DNA of 64,000 nucleotides. Source: Costus lasius (Eukaryota > Streptophyta > Magnoliopsida > Zingiberales > Costaceae). Location of the stretch: NCBI GenBank assembly GCA_027563935.2, contig CM050450.1, positions 91,758,439-91,822,438 of the forward strand, written 5' to 3'. Position numbers and translations under genes: made by a program. Below the pieces are notes generated by a model that made no database searches, was not told the origin of the DNA, and was given only the letters and a program-made list of their open reading frames with translations. Below, in pieces: positions 1 through 10,414 of the stretch. Each line of letters begins with the position of its first letter. Position 1 is the first letter of the stretch.

Positions 1-420
1 AAGTATTCCATCAAGTGGCCGCAAGTGATCTTCCTTCCTTCCTCTTGGTGCAAGAAGGAATTCTCCTTGGCGGCTTCTTCATCTCCTCTCCTTCTTCATT
101 GGCGCTTCATCCTTGGAGGTGGTGCAAGCCTTGAAGAAGGTGACCTAAGGGTTGGATCTTCTTCCCGAGGCTAGCACCGGGCATGGAAGAAGAGGACTCG
201 AGTAATCCGTGTGTGTGAGACTATAGAGGGCGAACACTTGGGCGCCTACCTCGACATCGGCCTCCACTTGCTCTAGGTACTTTCTATCACATCGTGTCGA
301 CCCCCTCACATGACAATCTTCACTGGGTTTTTAGGACTGGCCTATTTTTGGGATATTATTCCACTGTGCTATTGTAATGTCTAATGAAAATTTATAAAAT
401 ATCCCCGGGGTTTCCCAACA
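1..420 (+). mobile_element. 3' part of the 5' LTR of copia element E
   Basis: The segment ends in CCCAACA and is followed at once by a Met-tRNA-type primer-binding site, so it is the tail (R/U5 side) of a 5' LTR whose start lies left of the window. It is clearly similar to the ends of the solo LTRs at 12074-13880 and 15802-17387, sharing the run from the CTTGGAGGTGG motif to the terminal CCCCGGGGTTTCCCAACA. It therefore belongs to the same Ty1/copia LTR family. No coding potential is seen in it. Confidence 0.8.
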
Positions 421-903
421 GTGATATCAGAGCGACTTACGAGCCTCGAACGATGTTTTTCATACTTTTCTATGCTCACATGCCATGTTGTAATTTTCGC
501 AAATTGCATATGCCATGTTGTAGGTCTTTGCTTTCTATCTTCTATTCAATTTCTTTTGGATTATTGAATGATTATTTTCTTGATTGATTTAAGATCAAAG
601 GTGCACGTAGTTTTATCAGGTAGGACGGGCATTGTGTCTTCGGACTGGCCGGGTCTCTTGATTTGACAAAATTTCCAGTTGACAGGATCTATAAAATCAT
701 GATAAAACATAATCTCAAATAATCAAAAGATTTGTGATGAGATGATGAGGAAGAAAGACATGTTTTATGAGAAACTAAAATTTTAGATTTTATGTTTTTC
801 ATGAGCATGTAGAATTGCATGAGTAAGTACGTGTTTGTGCACGATGTTGTGATCACTAGTCAAGCCCCTTTGCATGCCTGCAATGTATTTTTGTGAGGCC
901 TGC
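421..903 (+). other. Leader of element E, first part
   Basis: Untranslated leader between the LTR and gag. The small frames here have no gag similarity. It is broken at 903/904 by element J and appears to resume near 9405. I see no gene in it. Confidence 0.6.
422..433 (+). other. Primer-binding site of element E (initiator Met tRNA type)
   Basis: TGATATCAGAGC lies one base after the LTR end. It differs by one base from TGGTATCAGAGC, the complement of the plant initiator-Met tRNA 3' end. Confidence 0.75.
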
Positions 904-2504
904 TGATGAGTTGCATTTACACCATATTTTTGCCTATATTTTAGATCATATTTTGGGCTTAATTGAATGATTTTATATAATTTTTAGTGTTTTTACTTTA
1001 CTTTGTATAGAATCTTCACTTTTCTTAGTTTTTATGAAAATGTAGGTAAAATGGCACAAAAAATGATGAATTTTGGGAGATTTGAGGCCATAATACCAAT
1101 CCCGAGGAGATTACGAGCTTACACATTAAATTTGGAGCGAAAATAGTGAAGAACGTGACTTTCACGGCCTTGGCTTTAATTTTTGGGTCAGCCGTAATTT
1201 TGTGTTCGAAGGACGAAGAAAATCGGCTAAGTTAAATAGTGCACAGTAACTTTCACGGGTGAGGCTGTGAATCCATCATGGTCCATGAAACCTTTTGTGT
1301 ACAAAAGGGCTATACACACAGATGGAATTACGACCGCAGCCGTAAATACATTACAGATCATAAAAATGTACGCCCTTTCAGTTTTTGACTTGATTCGAAC
1401 CAGAATTGAACCAAGTGTTAGTGTTTATGCCCTGCAGACCAATGTATGGACATGGTCCGGCATTATTTGAATGTACTTTGATAGAATTGATATTATTAAT
1501 AAAGGCATGGTCGTTATTATACAGATTGCTTTACCTGCGTTTATGTATTGAATTGCATAAATAATGTCCCAGGAGTTTGGTTGGTTCCATTCTCATAAGT
1601 AATCCCCAGTCAAGATGCCTTAGCCGATATGGGATAGCTTTGCTGCATGTGAGACTGGTGTATGGCCTGGTTAGTTGCGGGGGCACAGTAACACAGACAT
1701 ACAGGTGCATTGGATGCACTAGAGTGACCCAACGTGAGGATTGACTTGTCTAGTCAACAGGTCAATCTCACATGCAAGACGTTTGCATTGATCCTTAGAC
1801 TTGAGATATACATGTCTAGATATGATGACGGGTATGTTTTGATACAGTCTTACGTCTCTCCGTAAATGGGTAATCAAAATGACTGCCATTGGGCATATCA
1901 TAAATCATATGGAGATATGGATGACCAATAGTAGGATTTGCCCCTTCCTTAATTGGAAGCATGATATCCACTTTGGGGCGCCCCACCTCATTGGTGCATG
2001 ATAGGAATGTATGGCCATACTGTTTGAGTCATGACCAATAGATTGGATTAATAAGTATGAGACTAATCCAATGGCGGGATATCAGTTCAGGCAAAGGGAT
2101 CTAGAATGCATGGGAATCCTAGTTGCTTATTAGGGAGTTGTTGTCAAATGACTTAAGTCCTGTGACATGGGTAGTAGTGATGTGTTGCTAGATACCTCTC
2201 ACTACTTATGATGTTTTATCATCATTGCCATCGTCATATGGATCCTACGGGGTCACACACAATAGACTTTTGACATTGTTTTATGATCTGGATATCTTGG
2301 AATATATTTGGGTTCATTCTGATTCTAAGTCCAAGATAGATTCATGGTTGAATCTGAGTCCAATTGGGATTCATGGGTTTATGTATATCCTGGTCAAGTT
2401 TGTGCTCTGTATGGGAGTTGAACTTGGACTTGGGACTATAAACCATGTTGGATTCGAATCCTAATTTAATTAGGAGTTGGAATCCTAATTCTACTAGGAG
2501 TGAG

Positions 2505-2670
2505 AATCCTAATCCAATTAGGATTCAAATCCTAAAAAGAATTTGGTTTTGGATAAGGCCCATAGTGGTTAGGCGCGAATCCTAATCCAACTAGGATTCA
2601 AATCCTAATGAGAATTGGATTTGGATAAGGCCCATTGTGTTGGGCGCAAATCCTAATCCAATAAGGATTT
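2505..2670 (+). repeat. 73-bp tandem repeat with palindromic heads inside solo LTR K1
   Basis: Units start at 2505, 2578 and 2649 (the last partial). Each begins AATCCTAATCCAA followed by TTAGGATT or a near copy, so each head can fold (8-base arms, 5-base loop). More AATCCTAA/TTAGGATT words occur at 2455-2500. Confidence 0.75.
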
Positions 2671-3118
2671 AATTCATGTGCCTAATTAGTGTTAAAATCC
2701 AAACCCAATTAAGTGTTGTGGATTAAATCTAATTGAGGCAAGTTTGAATCCTAATAGGAGAAGGATTTACACTTGGCGCATGAAATAATTCCATGAATGG
2801 AATTTGCGCCAATGTGATGATTGAATCCTAATGGAATTTGGTTTTCACAGATGGAAACTATCTTGGATTTGTGGACTGATATATGGACGAATATGGCTTG
2901 ATTAATTCAAGCAATATATGCACTAATCTCATATGGTAAGTCCTATTTGGAATTGAACTATAATTACCCCTCTTGATTTGGCAAGAAGCTAGATTATTTC
3001 TATGCTTGTGTTTGCGCCAATTCAAGAAACATGTGGCTGAGCCCTTTTGGCAATTCCTTGGAGGAATTGCGCCAAGGACACATAAGGAAAGTGGAGGGGC
3101 GGCTATGGCTTGATTACT

Positions 3119-3125
3119 TATAAAA
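3119..3125 (+). promoter_or_regulatory. TATA box of solo LTR K1
   Basis: TATAAAA, about 500 bp before the LTR end and followed by a GC-richer transcribed-type region, the normal layout of a plant LTR promoter. Confidence 0.5.
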
Positions 3126-3670
3126 GAAGGGGTATGTGCCCCCTCTTGGGGTGATCATTGGATGAACATCAAGTGTAGAATTCTCTTCAAGGCTTGGTGA
3201 TTTTGGAGTTGCACAAGCCCTAGAATTCAAGCCACCCTCTTCTTCTTGTGGAGTGTCACTCTCTCTTCTCTTCTTCTTTGTTGGCCAAGTGTCTCCTTGG
3301 AGGAGTCTTGCTGGCATGAAGAACATAGGGAGAAGAAGAAGGAGATTCCAAGAGGTGATCTTCTCTTCCCGAGGCTAGCACCGAGCATGGAAGGGAGCAA
3401 CGTTGTGAAGGTCAACGCATGGATACTTGTAGAGGACGAGCACATGAGCGTCTTCAACTTGGCATCATCATCTTGACAAGCATTAGAGGTATCATCCCTA
3501 TCACATCCTTGTGTTCTCTCTCTCGCATGGATCCTTGGGAAAGGAATATGTTTCGAGTGTAATGCTTCTTCCCCTGTGTACTGAGACTACAAATTTTAAA
3601 ATTACACCCGGTATTCCCCAACACCAAACTCTCTAGAAACCTGACTAGATGGGTTCTATACTGATTAGAA

Positions 3671-3677
3671 TATAAAA
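3671..3677 (+). promoter_or_regulatory. TATA box of the J 5' LTR
   Basis: TATAAAA followed by GGAAGGGTTTTGG. The same context is found at 8385 in the partner LTR and, reversed, in the LTRs of element I. Confidence 0.6.
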
Positions 3678-4085
3678 GGAAGGGTTTTGGAAGGGTTTCT
3701 GGGGCTTCTAGGTACGAAAACGAACGACTGTAGTGGTGGCGGCGGAAATCAATTCTAGGGCAAAATTCCGGCGAGAGATCACACAAAAGAGAGGATTTTA
3801 TGCTTCATCTTCATCACCAGATCAAGGGGAAGAGTTCTAATTACTTTCCTAGTGTCTCTTTGCATTATTTTAGAGAGATTACATGTTGAATTCATCGATG
3901 AACATGCTGTTTGCTTTGAACATGAACATGTAAACATTATTTTGGGATTTCGGAAGTAGCCCATTGAATGATTTATGAATTAAACTTGTTGTTTAAATCT
4001 TTGACATGGATTTTATAGATTTGATTTGATTAGAATTGTGTCTATTCCGTAATTTACCCTGATCAAGTAATTTTACGTCTTAGAT

Positions 4086-4128
4086 GTTGCGAGAAGTACC
4101 GAGAGGTGAACTCGGTACTTCTTGCAAC
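4086..4128 (+). repeat. Long hairpin present only in the J 5' LTR
   Basis: An 18-base arm (4086-4103) pairs with 4111-4128 with one G-T pair around a 7-base loop. The partner LTR near 8717-8745 lacks the second arm, so this palindrome was gained after insertion. Confidence 0.85.
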
Positions 4129-4586
4129 GTCGGAACTATTCTTTTCAAACCTACGAATCCAATCACGGGAGTAGTTTGGATTCGTTTGAAGGATTACCAT
4201 GGTTTTTCATAGAACTTAATGGATCTATTTATCTTAATTATCACGAGAGTAGAGAATTAATGTAAATAGATACCAGATTACGCTTCGAGAGGAGGTAATC
4301 TGTACCTTAGGAAAAATCCCTTTCAATGCTATAATTTTTTGTTCAAGGATTTTATCTTTATTAAATTCATAATCGTCAGCGCGGTGAAACTCCAAATCCT
4401 GATTTTATATGCATTTATTTTTCTTTTCATACTTTGAAGTGTCCAAACAAAACAAAAATCATATTTTGAATCGTTTAGATATAGATCGATTGTGTAATCG
4501 GTACTTGACCGCCTGATCCTCGTTGGGAATGATATCTTTTTATTACTTCGATAATTCCGTGCACTTGCGGAAATCTATCAAGTCTT

Positions 4587-4603
4587 TGGCGCTGTTGCTG
4601 GGG
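4587..4603 (+). other. Primer-binding site of element J (tRNA-Asp type)
   Basis: TGGCGCTGTTGCTGGGG starts six bases after the LTR end. It is two bases from the complement of the plant tRNA-Asp 3' end, the primer known for Athila/Tat-type Ty3/gypsy elements. Confidence 0.8.
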
Positions 4604-4877
4604 ATCAGGCCAGCCAATATCGATTTAATCATAAGATTTATAGACTAGATATTTATTTATTATTTATTTTTATTTTTGTTTTGTTTTTGTTTTTTGTTGT
4701 TTTTTTTGTTTTTCTTGTTTTGTTTATTTTTTGTATTTTTTATATAGTTATTTTTTTTCTCTTTTTGGATTAACACGTTGTATGAACAGGAGAACTCAAA
4801 AATCACTTGACTATATATTTTAGGCTTTGTTTTGCATTCCTGTTTTACATTTTGTATTTTTGAATTTTATTGAAAAT
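4604..4877 (+). other. T-rich leader of element J
   Basis: About 120 bp (4660-4780) is almost pure T with scattered A and G, followed by a short stretch to the first ATG of the ORF. The same leader appears at 9246-9404 and, reversed, at 33690-33850 in element I. Confidence 0.7.
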
Positions 4878-6203
4878 ATGATGTTTAACAAATGTCAATG
4901 GTCGAATCAAGGGTATGTGCCACCGGTAATGACAAGAGAATATGGTACAGATTCATTACAATCACTTCCAGCAAAGGTAAATTCATCTACTCAACACACT
5001 AATTTTTTAAGCATTGAATATTCTATATTGAAATCTATTACTTGTGATATTTGTGGATATCATGAGCATTATTATACTGAATGTCAATTAGGAAATCCTA
5101 CATCCTTTAACTCTTGCCCTAGTACCTATAACCCAAGTTAGGAGAATCATGAAAGCTTGTTTTATCAAAACGACCCAACATTTATTCCACAATCAGACTT
5201 TAGTGAACCTCAAAAATCCAACTTAGAAATCTTGCTTGAAAACTATAGAGCTGCTATGAACAAACAAAGTGAGGAAATTCATGCTATAATTTATGGCACT
5301 TATAAAAATGACATAGAGGAGGAAATCCATGATGAATCTGAGAATTTTGTAGAGTTGGAACAATCATTAGTCATGACTCCAGTCACAGATTATGATTTAC
5401 CTTATTCAAATTTTGATGATTGTGATTTACCTTCCTCAGCACTTTACCAGCCATCTAATCCCCTCTCACATAATAAAGTGTCTTGCAACACAAATACTTG
5501 GGACATGTTTGAAGAGAAATTTGAACTTTTGGAGTCTTATGAGAATAAAGATGAAGAATTTAAGGATCCTCAAGTAAGAACTAGTGAGATAGATGGTGAT
5601 GAATTTGATAGTGTGAGGATGGAATACTACATTGAAGAGAAACAAATCGAGCAAAAAGATGAGAAAGAGGATCATGAGCATATTACACCACCACTACCAT
5701 GTGAACCATCAATTCCTTTTCTTGTGAGAAATCCACTAGAAATTTGCATGGCAGATGATGAAGGAGATGATATTGAGGATAATGATGATGAGATGACTGA
5801 AATAACATTTGATTCAAATCAAACCACAAGTACCCAAAAGAAGACAACACATGAGATTCTTGATCACATTGACATTGAGGTAAGAGAAAAACCAAATTTG
5901 AAATTTGAAAACTTCTTGAACAATTTAAGGCATGAATTTTTTGATCTTAATTTCAGTCTTCTTCCAATTGCTAATATAAATCTAAAGGAAGAAAACATGA
6001 TTTTACTTTTGGATAAATATAGAAAAATTATTGATTATTCTTTGCATGACTTTAACTTTAATTTTTGCATGCATGTACTGGACACTGCAACATGGAACCA
6101 CCTGTTTAACTGGATATATTTGGTGGGGACACTCTTGAGACGGGGGAAAAATAGAAGATTATATGCTCTCTACTATGGCACAGATTCACCAACTCCGCCA
6201 TGA
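4878..6203 (+). pseudogene. gag-derived zinc-knuckle/acidic ORF of element J
   Basis: The first ATG is at 4878. The frame stays open to 6203 except for one TAG at 5139-5141. Near residue 57 a CX2CX4HX4C zinc knuckle (CDICGYHEHYYTEC) marks it as nucleocapsid-like. The rest is strongly acidic (Asp/Glu-rich, with DDCDLPS-type repeats) and ends in a more hydrophobic, basic tail with a TLLRRGKNRRLYALYYG motif. The capsid part of gag and all pol domains are missing. The same protein, C-terminal tail included, is encoded on the minus strand in element I (22920-24233 plus 33335-33546), so the ORF is conserved between two diverged elements. A role in RNA binding or packaging is inferred from the knuckle only. 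Confidence 0.75.
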
Positions 6204-7820
6204 CATGAAGCTGTGGTCAAGCTCATGACCTTAAACAAGTGCTTTTTGGGAGGCAACCCAAAAGTTTTTTAGTTTTATTCACTTTAGTATTTTCAGTTTT
6301 ATTTTTTTTTGTTTTCTTAGAATTTTTAGAGAATTTTTGCAGCATGTATTGATGAATTTTTATTGATAGAAAATCTTTTAATAAGTCATTTTATATGCAG
6401 GATTTTTTTAAAAAAAATTTACATGAAGAAAAGGTGATCAACCAGACAATCACGGGCACAGCCGTGAATCGCTCACGGATTATGAATCCTGCGGCATCTT
6501 CTTTGTGAGTATATTAAATGCTGACTTGATTGATGAAACGTGATGATATTTGATGTTTGAAACTTATTCACAGTGGAAAATATTGATATCTATGTTGTGA
6601 TATAGTTTCTTAATTTTGTATGGGTCATGTTTTCATCTTTTGATATAATTGCATAGGTTTATGCCAACATTGTAAAGGGAATTCTTGGAAATTTTTTTTG
6701 AAATATGTCATTCATTGATTTTAATGCTTATGTATATGCAACAATTTAAGTCTAGGTGTCCTCATATATTTTTCTTTTTCTTCAAAGCTTTATAGATATG
6801 TATTTTGAATGTTTGTGATTTTCAAGGGTAATCAAATTTGTTTTGTCCTTAATTTTAAAGTTAGGGAACATCTTGAGTGATTAATTTGATGACTTAAGAA
6901 ATTTTTGAAATTTCATGTGGACTTAGATTATTGAGTAAATTCAACTCTGGTATTAATAAAATTTATACATAGATTGTTATATGTTCAAACGACATGTGCA
7001 TAGTATCTTTATACTTGAAAGTTTAATTTATCTATTCTTGCTTAATCGAAAATTTTTATGAATAGAATTTGGTGATATTTATTTAACTAAGATTTGCTCT
7101 AATTCCTCTAGTTGAGAAATCTAAAGTCATGAGTTTTATTATACCATGATGTGGTATACGTTAAGTCTGTTGTGATCAAGTATCGATAATGACTTAAATA
7201 CCATTCCACTGACCGACTTTCTCCAGAAAAAAAAAAGAGAAAAAAAAGTGAAGACTCCTCTACTTGGCACTGCAAAAAATTAGCAGTGGTACCGAAGACA
7301 TGAGTTGAAGTATAATAAAAAAAAGAGAGAGAAAAAAAATTTTGGAAAAAGAGAGAGTTGTTGGTTATGTGGACAACTCCGTTGACTTTAAGATCGAGAC
7401 TATGAGTTAAATTATACTCCTTTGCGGTATACTTTAAACAATGTTATGGCACATGACAGTTTAAAGACCAAAATGAATTAAAAATCTCTTATTTTTAACA
7501 TCACTGAGATTCTTGAAATAAATTTTTGTCTTTTGAGTAAGATAGATTTATTAAATTGAAAGTATCTGATATTTAGTGTGTGAAGAATGAATATTATGAC
7601 ATGGATTGTGAATTTTATCTTTCTTGGATTGTAACCTCTTGAGAATTTATCTCTATTATGATTTTTCTTAAATTACTTGAGTTTGAAAGATTGATTACTA
7701 AATTTCTGGACTAAGGATATTATTAGGGGGAAAAACAAATGAGTGTTCCTTATCTTTACATTCTTTATACATATCAAGGTATTGCTTGAGGACAAGCAAA
7801 ATTCTAAGTCTAGGGTATTT
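6204..7820 (+). other. 3' noncoding region of element J
   Basis: No ORF of note. It opens with an ACAAGTGCTTTTTGGGAGGC block shared with element I. Then come CACGG/GCCGTG words at 6446-6490 and an A/G-rich stretch with a small hairpin (arms 7268-7273 and 7283-7288). It ends in a tract CTAGGGTATTTT next to the LTR, the likely plus-strand primer region. Confidence 0.6.
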
Positions 7821-9222
7821 TGATGAGTTGCATTTACACCATGTTTTTGCCAATATTTTAGATCATATTTTGGGCTTAATTGAATGATTTTATGCAATTT
7901 TCAGTGTTTCTACTTCACTTTGTATAAAATCTTCACTTTTCTTAGTTTTTATGAAAATATAGGTACAATGGCTCAAAAACGATGAATTTTGGGCGATTTG
8001 AGGCCATAATACGATTCCCGATGAGATTACGAGCTTACACGTCAAATTTGGAGCAAAAATAGTGAAGAACGCGACTTTCACGGCCTTGGCCGTAATTTTT
8101 TGGTCGGCCATAATTTTGCGTTCGAAGGGCGAAGAAAATCGGCTAAGTTAAATAGTGCACAGAAACTTTTACGGGTGATGTCGTGAATCCATCACAGTCC
8201 ATGAAACTTTATGTATACAAAAGGGTTGTACACACAGAAGGAATTATGGCCGTAGCCGTAAATACATTACGGACCGTAAAAACATCTGCCCTTTCAGTTT
8301 TTCACTTGATTCGAACCCAAATCAAACATGAATTTAACCAAACTCTCCAGAAACCTTCCTAGATGGGTTCTATACTGATTAGACTATAAAAGGAAGGGTT
8401 TTGGAAGGGTTTCGGGGGCTTCTAGGCACGAAAACAAATGGCTATAGCAGCGGCGGTGGCGGAAATCAATTCCAGGGCAAAATTCCGGTGAGAGATCACG
8501 CAAAGGAAAGGATTTTACCCTTCATCTTCATGACCAGATCAAGGGGAAGAGTTCTAATTACTTTCCTAGTGTCTCTTTTCATTATTTTAGAGAGATTACA
8601 TGTTGAATTAATCGATGAACATGCTATTTGCTTTGAACATGAACGTGTAAACATTATTTTGGGATTTGGGAAGTATTCCGTAATTTACCCTGATCAAGTA
8701 ATTTTATGTCTTAGACGTTGCGAGAAGGACTGAGAGGTGAATCGCAACGTCGGAACTATTCTTTTCAAACCTACGAATCCAATCATGGGAGTAGCTTGGA
8801 TTCGTTTGAAGGATTACCATGGTTTTTCATAGAACATAGTGGATCTATTTATGTTAATTGTCACGAGAGTAGGTTATTAATGTAAATAGATATCGGATTA
8901 CACTTCGAGAGGAGGTAATCTGTACCTTAGGAAAAATCCCTTTAAATGCTATAATTTTCCGTTCAAGGATTTTATCTTTATTAAATTCATAATCGTCAGC
9001 GTGGTGAAACTCCAAATCCTGATTTTATCCACATTGATTTTTACTCGAACGCTCGCTTTTGCTTCTTTTCATACTTTGAAGTGTCCAAGCAAAACAAAAA
9101 TCATATTTTGAATCGTCTAGATATAGATCGATCGTGTAATCGGTACTTGACCGCCTGATCCTCGTTGTGAACGATATCTTTTTATTACTTCGATAATTCC
9201 GTGCACTTGCGGAAAGCCATCA
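7821..9222 (+). repeat. Second LTR of element J
   Basis: It starts TGATGAGTTGC and ends ...CCATCA, about 1402 bp, and is alignable with the first LTR along its length. It is about 60 bp shorter, mainly by loss of sequence around 8675-8680. It is followed not by flanking DNA but by another PBS and T-rich leader. Confidence 0.85.
8385..8391 (+). promoter_or_regulatory. TATA box of the second J LTR
   Basis: TATAAAA in the same context as 3671. Confidence 0.6.
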
Positions 9223-9404
9223 AGTATTTGGCGCCATTGCCGGGGATCAAGCCAGCCAATATCGATTTAATCGTGAGATTTATAGACTAGACATATTTTT
9301 ATTATTTATTTTTATTTTTATTTTATTTTTGTTTTTGTTTTTCTTGTTTTGTTTTTTTTATTTTTTTATATAGTTATTTTCATTTTTTTTCTCTTTTTTG
9401 CATT
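9223..9404 (+). mobile_element. Truncated second internal start of element J
   Basis: A second tRNA-Asp PBS (9229-9245, TGGCGCCATTGCCGGGG) and T-rich leader, collinear with 4581-4775. Similarity stops at about 9404, where sequence like the E leader begins. This makes an LTR-internal-LTR-internal fragment, as left by unequal recombination or a broken tandem copy. Confidence 0.75.
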
Positions 9405-10414
9405 GGCCGAGCCCTAGGGCTTGAGAGCTATACATCTTGTGGCTTGTAAGGTGGCGCACCTTGCTTGGATGAAGACCAATGGCATTGGCCGAACCATGGA
9501 GTGTGCTTCTAGGGTTTCCTGAAAAGTACCTTTAGGGTTTGAGAGCTAAACCATGATATGGTGGACTTTGGAGCCAACCTTGATGATCAAGCTAGAGGTC
9601 AGCTAGGCTAGGTCTACTCTTAGGGGCTTGTGTCCTAGGTCAAGAGTTGAACCTACTTTTGGCATGGGTTGGTTCAATGTCTTGAATGAGCTACGATCAC
9701 ATCATCCTGTTCTGCTTTCATTATCTGTAAAAGCATGCCTGTGATGTTTTATCATTATGTTATCATTATAGGATTGCATGCATGTAATATTAGACATAAA
9801 ATAAAACTGAGATGATGAAACCTCAAAAACCCTCACTCAAAATATCAAGTTTAGTAGTCTTCTAATGTGTAGCCCTCATTAAACTATCGATCAGTGGTGT
9901 TGTGAACTGTTTTCCACCTTCGTGGGACACACCCACTTATCTTTGGAAGGTGTGTGGTGATAATGGTTTCCCCAGTCCAGTTTTAACTTGGACGTGTCTT
10001 CGCAAGGAAACTCATTGGCCCTAGGTATAATGGTTAGGAATGGACTTGACTAGATTTCCAAATATGTTGGGCATGTGGTGGAACTCTAGAGGCATCGTTG
10101 AGAGGTTAGAGTTTCATGCCGTATCTAGCCTTCGCTGGACATGAAATGTCTGGATTGTCTCAATAAGGGGAATTGCTTAGAGCAATCGACTGGTGTGCCC
10201 ACCTTAAGAAGCATGGGTTACTTTGTTCATCTCATCCCACTCTCGTGGGATGCGAATAAGGATCCCATCTCACTAGGAAATTTGAGATTTCCCAATTGAC
10301 TTTATGGGTTATCAATTCGATTAAAATAGTGGGAGCCATGATCATTTAATACAAGTCTAGATTGAATGATCTGAAAGTAGTACTAATCTGCTGTTTCTTG
10401 GTTGTTGTAGAACA
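9405..10414 (+). other. Leader of element E, second part
   Basis: Noncoding sequence leading to the gag ATG. It contains a perfect hairpin CATCCCAC-TCTC-GTGGGATG at 10233-10252, about 160 bp upstream of gag, in the same kind of place as the twin hairpins of the A-D copia leaders. No gene is seen. Confidence 0.6.

Larger units (their letters stand above)
1416..3623 (+). mobile_element. Solo LTR K1 (copia-type, 2208 bp)
   Basis: It starts TGTTAG and ends CCCCAACA. It is flanked by CCAAG (1411-1415) and CCAAA (3624-3628), a 5-bp target duplication with one change. The uninterrupted sequence is seen in the partner LTR near 8335-8345. No internal region is present, so it is what remains after LTR-LTR recombination. 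It shares ordered blocks with the other copia LTRs here, including the palindrome GTATGGCCATAC at 2009-2020 and a GAGGCTAGCACCG block near the 3' end. TATA box at 3119. Confidence 0.9.
904..4580 (+). repeat. 5' LTR of element J, interrupted by a solo LTR
   Basis: It begins TGATGAGTTGC and ends in TATCA just before a tRNA-Asp PBS. Without the nested solo LTR (1416-3623) and its 5-bp duplication it is about 1464 bp, close to the partner LTR at 7821-9222. The U3 side (about 1150-1380) carries repeated CACGG/GCCGTAA words. A TATA box lies at 3671. Compared with its partner this copy has an extra long hairpin at 4086-4128. Confidence 0.85.
904..9404 (+). mobile_element. Element J: non-autonomous Ty3/gypsy retrotransposon (TR-GAG-like)
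   Basis: The order is LTR, tRNA-Asp PBS, T-rich leader, one gag-derived ORF with a zinc knuckle, a 1.6-kb noncoding region, LTR, then a second PBS and T-rich leader cut off at about 9404. Protease, RT, RNase H and integrase are absent, so the element could only move with enzymes from an autonomous relative. The architecture fits the TR-GAG group of plant non-autonomous LTR elements; that assignment is inference. It lies in the leader of copia element E. No clean target duplication is visible, because the right end is a truncated second internal region rather than an LTR end. Confidence 0.8.

Noticed and set aside
3114..3457. Overlapping frames near the end of solo LTR K1 as a small host gene
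   Set aside because: The frames overlap on both strands within the LTR's transcribed region, and none is kept in the related LTRs.
8401..8733. A 110-codon frame in the second J LTR
   Set aside because: The first J LTR has stops in the same stretch, and the region is the transcribed part of an LTR. No domain is seen.
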